Of a DNA stretch of 64,000 nt, positions 20,811 through 30,626 are shown piece by piece. The position numbers and the translations under genes are program-made. The DNA comes from Septoria linicola. Lineage: Eukaryota; Ascomycota; Dothideomycetes; Mycosphaerellales; Mycosphaerellaceae. Location: positions 1,984,001 to 2,048,000 of the forward strand of contig CP099421.1 in assembly GCA_024114885.1 (NCBI GenBank). Direction: 5' to 3'. Position 1 is the first letter of the stretch; every line of letters begins with the position of its first letter. The notes beneath the pieces were generated by a model, which did not search any database, had not been told where the DNA came from, and was given only the letters and a program-made list of their open reading frames with translations.

Positions 20811-21617
20811 CTAGGCCAATGCTAACGCGTGCTTCAATTCAAAGGTCTCAGCCTCGTCGCCTACCTGCACGTGCTCCAGAACCTCGAGCAAGTCTTCGTC
20901 TGATACAATACCATCCTGCAAAGCCTGAAGAATTTGTGGTGTATGCTGGCGGATCATCCACTTCACGTCGCTGAAGTCTCGTTGCTCAGCTCGCGTCAAG
21001 CAGCACTCGATCTTGATACGCATCATGGAGGGAATGTTGAGAACATTGAAATGCAGGGATTCTCCAAAGAGGTCAAACGGTCCAATGCTTTCCACTTTGT
21101 CATGGATATTACGCGGCGACTTCCGAAATCCTGCTTGCTTGATGTCGACTTCGATTGTGTGTTGCTCTGCGCAAGCGTCCCAGGGCGGACCTGTCTTCAC
21201 AAAAGTCTTGAGGACACCCTCGACTAGACGTGAGTCAGGTAGAATGATACGGTGACACGTTCAGCGTGGGTGAAGAATATCTTGCAAGGCTGATGCTCAC
21301 CGTGGCTCGCCTTCCACCGCGTCCCATACCCCTTTCATTTTGATGCTCGTGACCAGATCTATGTCGCGTGTGCTTTGACGGCCACCACGCAATTGAATCG
21401 AAAACCCACCTAGAATTCCGTAGCAGCGCTTCGGGTCTGTAGCTTTGGTAAGAGTAGTCGCTTTTGTTCCAGCCCTGTGCTGTTGTGCCGTGAGCAGAGT
21501 GCGGACTAAGTGCGCAGCTGATAACATGTTCTGCATCGGCGCATAGCGAGTCTGCGCGTTGCGATCTTCGTCAACATCACTGTCCAAGGACGCGAATGAG
21601 TAAGTCTCTTGCGCCAT
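20811..21617 (-). pseudogene. Nucleotidyltransferase-fold protein A, splice acceptor apparently lost
   Basis: Exon 1 (from ATG 21617) encodes a helix, then GGFSIQLRGGRQSTRDIDLV. This is the G-G/S...R-T-x-D-x-D active-site signature of the nucleotidyltransferase superfamily (Pol beta fold, AbiEii/MNT-like). Exon 2 continues IILPDSRLVEGVLKTFV, then HTIEVDIKQAG and MMRIKIECCLTRAEQRDFSDV, and ends at 20811. It parallels gene B (22946-23693) throughout. The donor GTGAGC (after 21300) matches gene B's intron site, but the acceptor that would restore frame sits at TCACCG, with CG where AG is required. The other AG dinucleotides in the intron all give the wrong frame. So the catalytic residues are present but the gene may not be spliced correctly. 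A single-base assembly error is the alternative. Confidence 0.6.
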
Positions 21618-21653
21618 ACCACTCGTGGTCTGCGGTGATGTGGAGTGCCGTGT

Positions 21654-21658
21654 GGACG

Positions 21659-21689
<31 letters not shown>

Positions 21690-21705
21690 ACGAACGAACG
21701 AACGA
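21654..21705 (+). repeat. GGACGA / ACGA microsatellite
   Basis: There are about six GGACGW hexamers followed by four ACGA tetramers, immediately upstream of gene A and 155 bp before gene C. It lies in the divergent promoter interval and could be length-variable. Confidence 0.8.
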
Positions 21706-21859
21706 CTGCGCTAACGACGGGTCCACCCGCGTTCACCTCTTTGTTGGTTGGCATCTGTTTCTGTAACCAACACTCATTGTCCATGAGACAAGTACCACCT
21801 AACAATGTATTCGTTGCGCGTAGATTGCCGCTCTTCGGAGACATGACAAGTGCCCATCA

Positions 21860-22788
21860 ATGTCTCACAAAGTCACTTGGACCGCGTGTGATGCATTACG
21901 CCGTCTGATCGCTGCTGCCTTGCACATCCCGACAACAGGCAGTTTGTATACCACACAGCCAACAAACATCGAGTCAGTGGCCTTCGATGTCTCTGTTCAA
22001 GGATTCGCGAGCGACAACGAGCCAACCGCAAGTGGTGCACCGCTTATGGCGAACATCGTGCGGACTTTACACAACGCACAGATAGAATGCTGCTTTGCTG
22101 GCGTGGCCGCATTGGTGTACTATGGCGCTCATCGCACAATGCAGGTACTAAGCATGTTCACGCACTGACTTGAATCCTATTTAACGCTGGGCAGGATTGG
22201 ACCTTATGCATTGAGGATTCTAGATTTGCGGCAGCAGAAGCACTACTGGAATCTCCATCGGGCATCATTGAGCCCTGGCAGCAGTCTTCAATGAAGCCCA
22301 ACGGCACGATCGAGCATCGTTTCCCACGTTTCAAGTTCAAGGGCTTCAGATGCCTTTTCCACATTGTGCCCGGCTGGCTCTTCCGGCTGACGTGCAGCCC
22401 GGACACCATCGAATTCAGCAAGTTGGGCCTGCCTTTTCCGAGATTGGATGTGTTGGCACAGAGTCTACTCGAGACGATCAATCGGGTCGACTTGCAAGAT
22501 TTGGTTGATGGAATGGCTCTGAGCTACGAATGGGGCCTTGAAAACTTGCAATTGGATGGACTCTCAGATACTGACTGGGCGGCGCGAAGGCTTGATTTTC
22601 ATGAGGGTTCTGGCGACTGGGCGCCCGTTCTACTTCGCAGAGAAGGAGCTTCAAAGCTCGCGACATGGAATCGTGTGGCGTCAGCAGAGGCTCGAGCTAA
22701 GGGCAGAAGGCATAAGGAAATGCCAAGGGACGAGACTCGCTTTCGATTCAAAGGTCAGAAGGACCCGCGGGAATTACATAATTGGTGA
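21860..22788 (+). CDS. Nucleotidyltransferase-fold-like protein C with degenerate active site (292 aa, two exons)
   Basis: Exons are 21860-22144 and 22195-22788, with a 50-nt intron (GTACTA-GGGCAG). Residues ~79-98 (FAGVAALVYYGAHRTMQDWT) align without gaps to the active-site segment of gene B (LMGGFALLLLGSQRSTRDVD). Gly, Leu, Gly, Arg and the first Asp are kept, but the second acidic residue of the D-x-D pair is Thr. The following strands include CLFHIVPGWLFRLTCS, LPFPRLDVLAQSLLETIN and a C-terminal Arg/Lys-rich tail. This suggests a nucleotidyltransferase-fold relative with reduced or no catalysis. It is divergent from gene A and convergent with gene B. Family assignment by this fold argument is inference; no other domain is visible. 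Confidence 0.6.
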
Positions 22789-22945
22789 TCAATACCGCAC
22801 TGACAGGCGAGAAGCTCAGCGATTGAATTTAGTCCAAACACGAAGTCTAAGTGAATGGCGCTTGATCCAGCAGGCATCAAACTGACAATACTTCCATCAA
22901 ATGAAATGATGCCACGCCACGTACTGCGGCCATCAGCACGCAGTA

Positions 22946-23693
22946 CTAATCTTTTAAAATCTTGGCGTATGTGGCTCTAGCTGTCTCGCTTAAATCCTCG
23001 GAGTTCAAGAAGAGTTCCACGTCTTCTCCTCGCAGACTGCGCCGTCCTTCCTTGATCTGGTCCTGGTAGTTCCTCAGTAGGAACACGATGTCCTCAAAAT
23101 CGCGGTCGAATTCGCGCGAAGCGTAATGGGAAAGCTTGCCTCTCAAGATGTGAGTTACGTCTAGAGATGAGAGTCCTTTGACAGTAGCCGTGGCCCGACC
23201 AATGCTCGCGGGTGTGCCTTTCACGCCTGAAACACACATCAACGATGTCCAGAAGTCATTGCAAATATTGCGCCTTTACCTGGCAAGGCGATATCGACCT
23301 CTACCGCTTTCGACAACTTGCAGTCGTCGAATCCAGGGCCTGTATTGACAAAGATCTTGAGTACGTCGGCCACTTTCTTCGACTTGGGTATGATTAGCCT
23401 GGAAAACAATCAGCAATTTTCGTCAACGGTCTTCTAGATCCGCCCTACCAAGAGTCACCTTCGATCAGACTCCATATTTGCTTCATCCTGAGATCTGTGA
23501 CCATGTCAACATCACGCGTCGATCTCTGACTTCCAAGTAGCAGGAGAGCGAATCCGCCCATCAGCGCGTATGTTCCCGAGGCTTGCTTGATCCTGTCACC
23601 GATGTAGCGAGCAGCGGAAACTTGGTTCTCAAGCGGGGGGGCCTTGGGGGTCCTGGCGCCTCTCTTCCTCGGAGTCATATTCCGCAACGTCAT
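22946..23693 (-). CDS. Nucleotidyltransferase-fold protein B (214 aa, three exons)
   Basis: Exons are 23693-23449, 23398-23280 and 23226-22946, with introns GTAGGG-TTCCAG and GTAAAG-TTTCAG, both near 50 nt. The spliced product has a basic N-terminus, then LMGGFALLLLGSQRSTRDVD, in which the two Asp form the metal-binding D-x-D of a Pol beta-type nucleotidyltransferase. It continues IIPKSKKVADVLKIFVNTGP, a third acidic strand KAVEVDIALP, and a helical C-terminal part (DVTHILRGKLSHYASREFD; DFEDIVFLLRNYQDQIKEG). Prokaryotic relatives of this fold include AbiEii and MNT-type enzymes that modify tRNA or proteins; fungal members are uncharacterised as far as I know. All splice sites are intact, unlike gene A. 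Confidence 0.7.
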
Positions 23694-24714
23694 ATGTTTG
23701 TTGGGGCATCGTGGTGAGGGTCTGTGTTTGGTCCGGACAGGTCGATTAATGTGAGCTCGCTGCGTAATGAAGTGTCTAATTTGACAGTCAGGGAGAAGAT
23801 GTTATTCGGGTTTATGTACATGTGAAGAGCAGGGATCTTGGAAAGGTCACCTGGCTTTCTGCTTGCATTCACCTTGATGCTCGAGGCATGGGTCACCGAG
23901 GACCCTCACAAGGCTACTATGCCACATATGCCGCAGGGCTATGTGATTGCCGCTTTCACATGCGCTGGTTGATCCTCGAGCTTTTGTCCAGACGGTGGTT
24001 GAGAAGACATGGCACGGTTTCGACTGTGCAAGCGCGCGCTTGTGGCCTGGCAATGGGAACTTGTGGTGCCTATTCATAGCGTCTCTGAGGCGCAGTTCCG
24101 AGCTGCCACGTTCCACCAGAGGATCTCCAGTGGCCTACGGAGGAGCATATGCCCGCAGAGCCGTAGGAAAGTCTTGATGCGCAGACTTGGATCATTCTCA
24201 AACAGTGGCCGGCACGCTGTATTGATGCCTTCAGGACATGCAACAGTTGATTCTTCGGCCGTATCGAGTAGTCACGCACTTTTCGGGTGGTGATATATTC
24301 GTCAGCAAACTCTTCTTGGGTTCAACTTCACAATGTGCTGTTTTAGATCCATGCCGTACTCAATGTCATCAGGACAATCGCTCTCGACACAGTTAAAAAT
24401 TGCTTTCCACGAAAGCCAGACCGCTTCGTGCATGGCAGACTCACGCGCCTCATAGTTGCAACATCGATGAAGACTGCCTGTGTACTTTCATACCTGCTGT
24501 ACCTTTGGAGTCATGGCCGCAGCTTGTTGTTGTGGAGGAGGTCGAAGTTATTGGACCAACCACAATCGTTCCTGGCCGCTGACCGTCGAGCGGGATTGCC
24601 CGCGTCGTTCTTTCCGAACGACTCCTTCACGCAGCAAGCTCAAACAAATCTTAAAGCAGCATTCGTCAAGACAGCCATTGGCTCAATACACAAATCATCC
24701 CATCTCCCGACACG
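23694..24714. other. Intergenic, coding-looking scraps only
   Basis: This 1.0 kb between gene B and QCR6 contains short plus-strand frames, for example about 24009-24293, which has a stretch ALVAWQWELVVPIHSVSEAQ. These could be scraps of another gene, but I find no start, splice or family support. The last ~150 bp before 24715 contain an ATTGG (CCAAT on minus) near 24678 and are presumably the QCR6 promoter. Confidence 0.35.
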
Positions 24715-25483
24715 ATGGGTATCTTCGACTATGTGTCCGACCTCTATGAGGCGCTGACCATCCGGGAGGCCGAGGCCGAGGAGCCACAAAAGGACGAAGG
24801 TGAGGCGCATTGGAAGTCGACCTTCACGGTCACGGCAGCATTAGGGCACTGGGAGAGCTTGTGCAATACTGGAACTTCTGTACTAATGTTTCTGCTCCAG
24901 GCGGCGACGAGGGTTCCGATGAGGGCGAGGAGAAGGAAGAGAAGAGCGATGATGGCGATGCCGAGGGCGAGTCCGAAGGCGGCGACGATGATGCCGGAGA
25001 TGACGAGGAGGAAGAAGAGGAGGAGGAGGAGGAAGAGGACGAGCCAGAGGACATTAAGCCCAAGCTTGAGGAGGGTAAGTCAATCCAGATGACGATACTC
25101 GGGTGGAGAGCAGAATGCTCTGCCACGATCACGACTGGCTGCATTGCGCATGGCAATTACTTCTGCTCGGCCTATGTGTGGATGCGCAATCACGAAACGA
25201 CATGCTGACAACTTGGCTGTACAGAATGCCTCCAGTCCAAGCAATGTGCGCCACTGAAGCACCACTACGATGAGTGCGCCGAGCGCGTAAAGCACCAAGA
25301 GGAGACGCATGGAAAGGCCGAGGAGGACTGCGTGGAGGAGTGTAAGTTGACGCTGTGCACTTGTTGTGCAGATCCTCTAGAAGTTACCAACGCGGAATGT
25401 GCGCTGACCTTGAGACAGTTTTCCACATGATGCACTGCGCGACTCAATGTGCCGCGCCTAAGCTCTTTAGACAGCTCAAGTAG
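24715..25483 (+). CDS. qcr6: Cytochrome bc1 complex subunit 6 (hinge protein), 146 aa, four exons
   Basis: This is the acidic hinge protein of ubiquinol-cytochrome c reductase, which sits at cytochrome c1 in the intermembrane space and helps cytochrome c docking. Exons are 24715-24799, 24901-25074, 25225-25341 and 25419-25483; all introns are GT-AG. The N-terminus MGIFDYVSDLYEALTIREAE leads into a Glu/Asp-rich stretch with a run of eleven Glu. The conserved C-terminal four-Cys part follows: CLQSKQCAPLKHHYDECAERV in two helices, then EDCVEEFFHMMHCATQCAAP and the end KLFRQLK. Cys spacing fits the two disulfides of the family. Length is normal for fungi. Confidence 0.95.
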
Positions 25484-26186
25484 ATAGCACATCCTCCCCC
25501 CGCTGTCCGAACCTCGATCGACGACAAACACTACCAAGCTCAAACGTAGAGACACAGAGCCACGACCAGTCGAGATGGGTGAAGAGAGATGAACCATACC
25601 AGACCCCGCCTGTATAGCAGTCTCCAGATACATTGTACCATTGTACCATTTTGAACATATCTGCCGCTTCTGACGCTTCTGACTATTCTTTAATTATGGC
25701 GAAGATCGCTGCATCGGGCACACTATGGCAACTCCTTTGACTGACCAGTTGGCATCTCACCAGAGTTCGACGACTAGTCCCAGCTGCTTGATGCCACTCT
25801 CGCACTGACTACCTCGCTCTTCTCGGCCAGTCTCGGCGGGAGTCATGGTGTTGCTGGATCGGTATCGCAGCGAGACAAATCATCAAATTCTAATGAAGCC
25901 AGAGCTCAAGCCTCCGGTCATGGAATTCTGAAGCGGCTCGTACAGCTAGAACTAGCCCAAATATGGCCTCCAAGCAGCGATTTGCACCTTGTGCTTTTCG
26001 CATCTTTGGTAAGCATTGTCATGGTATGTTGCCCAGCGTATGTGGTTCCGGTCTTTCGGAGGGCGAAGCTGGATGCCAAGACCATGAATGACGTGCCTTG
26101 TTTGCGGATCAAAGCTCCCAGCTCAAATGCGAATGTCAGAACTCCTCCTTGCTATCACCATCTGATCTATCCTACCTAAAACCACA
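25484..26186. other. Intergenic, no gene seen
   Basis: This 0.7 kb lies between QCR6 and the superoxide dismutase gene, both on plus. I find no convincing ORF; it presumably contains the QCR6 3' UTR and the SOD2 promoter. Confidence 0.45.
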
Positions 26187-27025
26187 ATGGCAGCCACACT
26201 TCTTCGTCAAAGCACTTTGCGCACTGCAGCCCGTTCTTCTGCGCCAGCGAGAGCTCTCGCTAGCACGACGTTCACGCGCGGAAAGGCTACTCTTCCAGAC
26301 CTCTCATGTAAGCCATTGAAGACCGACCATCCTTTATAGCACTCAAGTGTGGAATTAGAGGACTGACGTATACTTCCAGACGACTATGGCGCTCTCGAGC
26401 CAGCCATTTCTGGCCAGATCATGGAGTTGCACCACTCCAAGCACCACAACACCTACGTGACTTCGTACAACACACAGATCGAGAAGCTGCAGGAAGCGCA
26501 GCACAAGGGCGACATTCAGGCTCAGATCGCCATCCAGCCATTGATCAACTTCCACGGAGGTAGGTGCGATGCATGCCAATGATGAGATGGGCTGGGAAGG
26601 TGCGAGCATGGCATCGGTCAAACGAGCTGACAAGGACAATAGGCGGCCACACAAACCACACTCTCTTCTGGGAGAACCTTGCACCAAAGTCCCAGGGAGG
26701 TGGCGAGCCACCAAGTGGTTCCCTTCAGCAGGCCATCGATCTACACTACGGTTCGCTCGACAACCTGAAGTCGCAATTCAACGCTGCTCTGGCTGGAATC
26801 CAAGGTTCTGGCTGGGCCTGGCTGGTGCAAGATGTCCAGACGGGCGCAATCCAGATCAAGACATACGCCAACCAGGATCCAGTGGTCGGACAATTCCGAC
26901 CAATTCTTGGTATCGATGCGTGGGAGCACGCTTACTACCTGCAATACCAGAACCGCAAGGCCGAGTACTTCAGCGCCATCTGGGATGTCGTGAACTGGAA
27001 GGCGGCAGAGAAGAGATTCAAGTAA
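26187..27025 (+). CDS. sod2: Mitochondrial manganese superoxide dismutase, 227 aa, three exons
   Basis: The enzyme converts superoxide to hydrogen peroxide and oxygen in the mitochondrial matrix. Exons are 26187-26307, 26380-26559 and 26643-27025, with introns GTAAGC-TTCCAG and GTAGGT-CAATAG. The N-terminus MAATLLRQSTLRTAARSSA is a mitochondrial presequence; the mature part begins near TLPDLSYDYGALEP. Metal-binding residues are visible as His in MELHHSKHH, His in the GGHTNHTLFW region, and Asp and His in DAWEHAYYLQY. The Gly-Gly-Gly-His context at the exon 2/3 junction and QGSGWAWLV mark the Mn rather than Fe form. It is the second mitochondrial gene in a row after QCR6, but no operon-like link is implied. 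Confidence 0.96.
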
Positions 27026-27787
27026 ATGTGAGGGTATGAAGTGGCTCTGACTGATCGAAAATTGGCGAGCTCGGGGCAGCACATCAGCAGCGGACGAACG
27101 GTTCAGTCGTACATTTTGTACGATACGAGGCGTTGCAAAGCAGAATGCTTCTGAGGCGAAGCCAAACATGAATAAGACTTGCATGATGGCAGGAACATTG
27201 TTCTTGTTGCATTCATTAACGCAACATATTGGGCACTTGAACTGCGCACGAAGTAAAATGCCTGAATCAGGGCAACGCTTACGACTTGACAGCTCAGAGG
27301 AAGATCAAAACGGACGCGCTCGCTATCGGCAACGAAAGCACTCCATCTGCAATATGACTAGCTCTATTGGCTCAGACATTGCTTTGGCCAAGTCGTTCAA
27401 TTATGCAAGCACATTCAATCTGCTATCCACCAAGGGCTGATGAGTCGCTGACCTAATTCGAGTCAAGGAGAAGTTGTCGTTCGTGTTCGGTCTTTTCTGC
27501 CCTTCATAGGACAGCCATGATCGGGGCATGTGCACATCCGGCCCGTGTCCCGTCGTCGACCTCGGCATCTAGCTGTGCTCCACAGCGACTTTCGCTTGGC
27601 TTTGCTACTCTATCAACGACCACAGCGTAGCTGACAGAACAACAGATATTGCTACGTCTTGAAAAGACTGATAATCTACTTCACCAATATTGCAATTGGT
27701 CCCCACTTCGACCTCTGCGTATCGAAGAAGGAAGGCGGAAACGCTCGCCTAGCTCAGCTCGACTGTATGAATGGTTGGCACGGCAAT
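27026..27787. other. Intergenic, no gene seen
   Basis: This is the 3' region of SOD2 and the promoter of the acyl-CoA dehydrogenase. The frame of the latter is open upstream to about 27659 without an ATG before 27767. Confidence 0.4.
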
Positions 27788-29728
27788 ATGTCGCAGATAA
27801 AGCATGCTCAGCCACCGTCGAGTGCCTCAGTGGGATTCTTCCAGACGCCGCCTGCGTTGACCAGCTCTTTTGAGGACGATGAGACACTTCGACGTGTATT
27901 CAAATGTAGGTTCGCCCATCCACCGCCTTGATCGAGCTAAGATCGATTCACAGTTTATCTGCCACAGCCTACACAGCAAAGCATCGCCCCGGATTTGTCT
28001 CGATTCAGCAAGCTAGTGCTCTCTCCAAAGGTTCGAAACTGGTGTGCGGATGCCGAACGTAATGTGCCCTATGTGAAGCACTACGACTCATTTGGTCAAC
28101 GTATTGACGAGTTGATCACGACATCTGGATGGCAAGAACTGCAGAAGCTCGGCATCGTGGAGGGTATCGTCGCCATTGGTCATGATCGGACCCACCAGCA
28201 GTACGCGAGGCTGTACCAATTCCTGAAATACCACATTTGGTCGTCCAACAATGCTTGTGTGACGTGTCCAAGCGCGATGACTGATGGAGCTGCCAGACTA
28301 CTCAAGCTGCAACTCTTGAAGGCAGATCTTGGTAAGGAAGAGAGGAAGGTCTTCGAAAAGGCACATCGCAGACTTACCAGTACCGACGTGGAGACAGCAT
28401 GGACAAGTGGGCAATGGATGACCGAACGGCCGGGTGGTAGCGATATACAGAACACAGAGACGCAAGCATCTGCCATTCCGCGCGGCAGATCTGGTAACGA
28501 CGACGAGCTTGACGCTGACAACAACCCACTTGGACCTATATCGATCTCCGGATTCAAGTGGTTTTCCTCGGCCACGGACGCCAACACTACTGTATTGCTT
28601 GCAAAAGAGCCTGATGGTGGAGTATCTGCTTTCTTTGCGCCCACTCGACGTGTAGTGGACAGCTCCCAACCTGGCGCTGAGACCCAACTCAATGGCATCC
28701 AGATTCAACGCTTGAAGTCCAAATTAGGAACAAGGGCCCTGCCGACTGCTGAACTCACCTTGAGTGACATGCGAGGATGGCGAATAGGAAAGCCTGGACA
28801 AGGTGTCAGGGAAATTAGCACAGTCCTCAACATCACACGTCTCCACAACTCGATCGCTGCTGTGGGCTATCTCGGTCGAGGCCTCGCGGTCTCTCGAGCG
28901 TTCTCCAAAGTGCGCAGAGTGCGCAATAAGTTACTCATGGATACACCCGTACACGCACACACAATGGCGGAACTGCATGTGGAGTATCGGGCCATGATGC
29001 ATCTTGCGTACTATGCCGCGGCACTACTTGGCATATCCGAATGTCCTCCTGAGAAAGACTCTGCAGAGCTATCTCTCTTGGAGTCTGTGCGTTCCGCTTT
29101 ACCTAAGACCACGTCACACCTGCTCAGACTGATTACGCCTCTGGCTAAGGCGCTCACAGCCAGAGCCGCCATAGCTGGTCTAGCAGAATGCATGGAAAGC
29201 TTGGGTGGAGTCGGCTACCTTGAGAACGACGACCCTGCATTGAACATTGCTCGGATCTTCCGAGACGCGAACGTACTCAGTATTTGGGAGGGTACGACGA
29301 ATATCATGGCCGACGATGTGTTGCGAATCGTCAAAGGTCCTACAGAACCTGCTGTTTTGGCAGCCGTGGACGAGCTTGTGACACCTGCGGTGACGCGATG
29401 GCAAAGCCTGGGTCATGGAAACTGGGCGCAGGCTGTGCAGAGCGCATGGAGCGCAATTCGCGAAGGAATCGAAACGCGAAATCGAGAGGAACTTGCCTTA
29501 AACGGAAGAACTTTGAGTAAAGACCTCGGTTGGCTGATATGCTCTGTCTTGCTGGCAGAAGATGCATTGAGTGATGGAGACGAGGTCGCTGCGGAGGTTT
29601 GCACCAGGTGGATCAATACCCGCGTGCAAGGCAGTGGTTTTGGTGTCAAGCTCAGCGAAAGGCACGCTGCGCTTGATCGAGCCATTGTCTTTGGGTCTGA
29701 TCTCGCGGACGATAGGGCGAAGTTGTAA
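27788..29728 (+). CDS. AidB-type acyl-CoA dehydrogenase family protein (about 630 aa, two exons)
   Basis: This is a flavoprotein of the acyl-CoA dehydrogenase family, in the branch that includes bacterial AidB. Exon 1 is 27788-27905 and exon 2 is 27954-29728; a 48-nt intron GTAGGT-TTCACAG joins RRVFK to FYLPQPTQQ. The N-terminus has GFFQTPPALTSSFEDDETL, typical of the AidB branch. The middle domain contains WMTERPGGSDIQNTET (from about 194) and GFKWFSSATDAN, both FAD-contact regions. The C-terminal helical domain has SLGGVGYLE and SIWEGTTNIMADDVLR, the acyl-CoA dehydrogenase C-terminal signature. Met 27788 (MSQIKHAQPP) is preferred; Met 27767 is also in frame. The substrate is unknown; fatty acyl-CoA oxidation or an alkylation-stress role are both possible. 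Confidence 0.9.
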
Positions 29729-30626
29729 AGTCGAGCTTCATCAACAGGTCCGAGACAATGCTATATTGGCCTTGGTCATCTCAACCGGTTCCTGCTTACT
29801 GGTGTGACAACGAATCACCACAGAAGAGAAAGTGGCACTCGAGCAAACGCCATGGTTGTACAGCTTCGGCGATGCAGGCCATCACAATTTCGGCCAGCGG
29901 CTCCCCAGACTCGATCTCTGGCCTCTCGGAACTTGCTACGATTTCAGGAACGCAAATTGACAACCAGTTTGCAAAGTTTCACGGGGTCTGAACACTGTGC
30001 GGCGATGGCTTGCTCTCAAAACGTTCCGTCGGCTCACGATACGCTTAGGTACCCTCGTTGTGTTGAGATCATGCCCACTCGAGGCGACACTGGCACGATC
30101 GCGGACGAACTCAAGCTGAGGAAGCATCATGGCCGGACTCACACAAATAGCAGCTTCGTCCAAGCAGCACTGAGTTCTCCTTAAACGATAAAGTGGCCCC
30201 AAAGGCTTCCGAGCGGCGATGGGGACACGAAACGTGAGCGATCTGCAAGCACAGACGACTTTCCTTGTTAAGAAGGATGGGAAGCATGCGCTCTCTTGAT
30301 TGAGGAGTCATGGCCGACACGTACAGCGGAGTGTAGGCTGTGGTCTTGCCTGGCGCAACATAACGGCTCGGCCGCTCACCATGTGCTACTTGGAGAGACA
30401 CGGGCATTCAGGAATAGATACCGGAAGTGCCTATATTTTCCTCCTATCTGACAACAGCCGACTGTCGGTGACAAGTACTGGATTGCCTCGATAAATGCTC
30501 TGGAAAGACGGTCTTCTTGGAGTTACATCTGCTTCACACAACCTTGTGAAAGCTCTCACTCTTCGATCCCAAGTTGAACATCGCGGACTCCATCTCACGC
30601 CACTCACACTCGCTTACAAGTCCAGG
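29729..30626. other. Intergenic, no gene seen
   Basis: This 0.9 kb has short ORFs only. The frame of the downstream secreted protein is open from 30495, but that extension has no signal-like quality and is probably 5' UTR. Confidence 0.4.

Noticed and set aside
21645..21905. Plus-strand ORF over the GGACGA repeat as a gene
   Set aside because: Its N-terminal Arg/Gly alternation is just the translated microsatellite, and the remainder overlaps the supported start of gene C in another frame.
24009..24293. 94-codon plus-strand ORF containing ALVAWQWELVVPIH
   Set aside because: The stretch faintly recalls a nucleotidyltransferase strand, which would suggest a fourth family member, but no flanking blocks, Gly motif or acidic pair were found.
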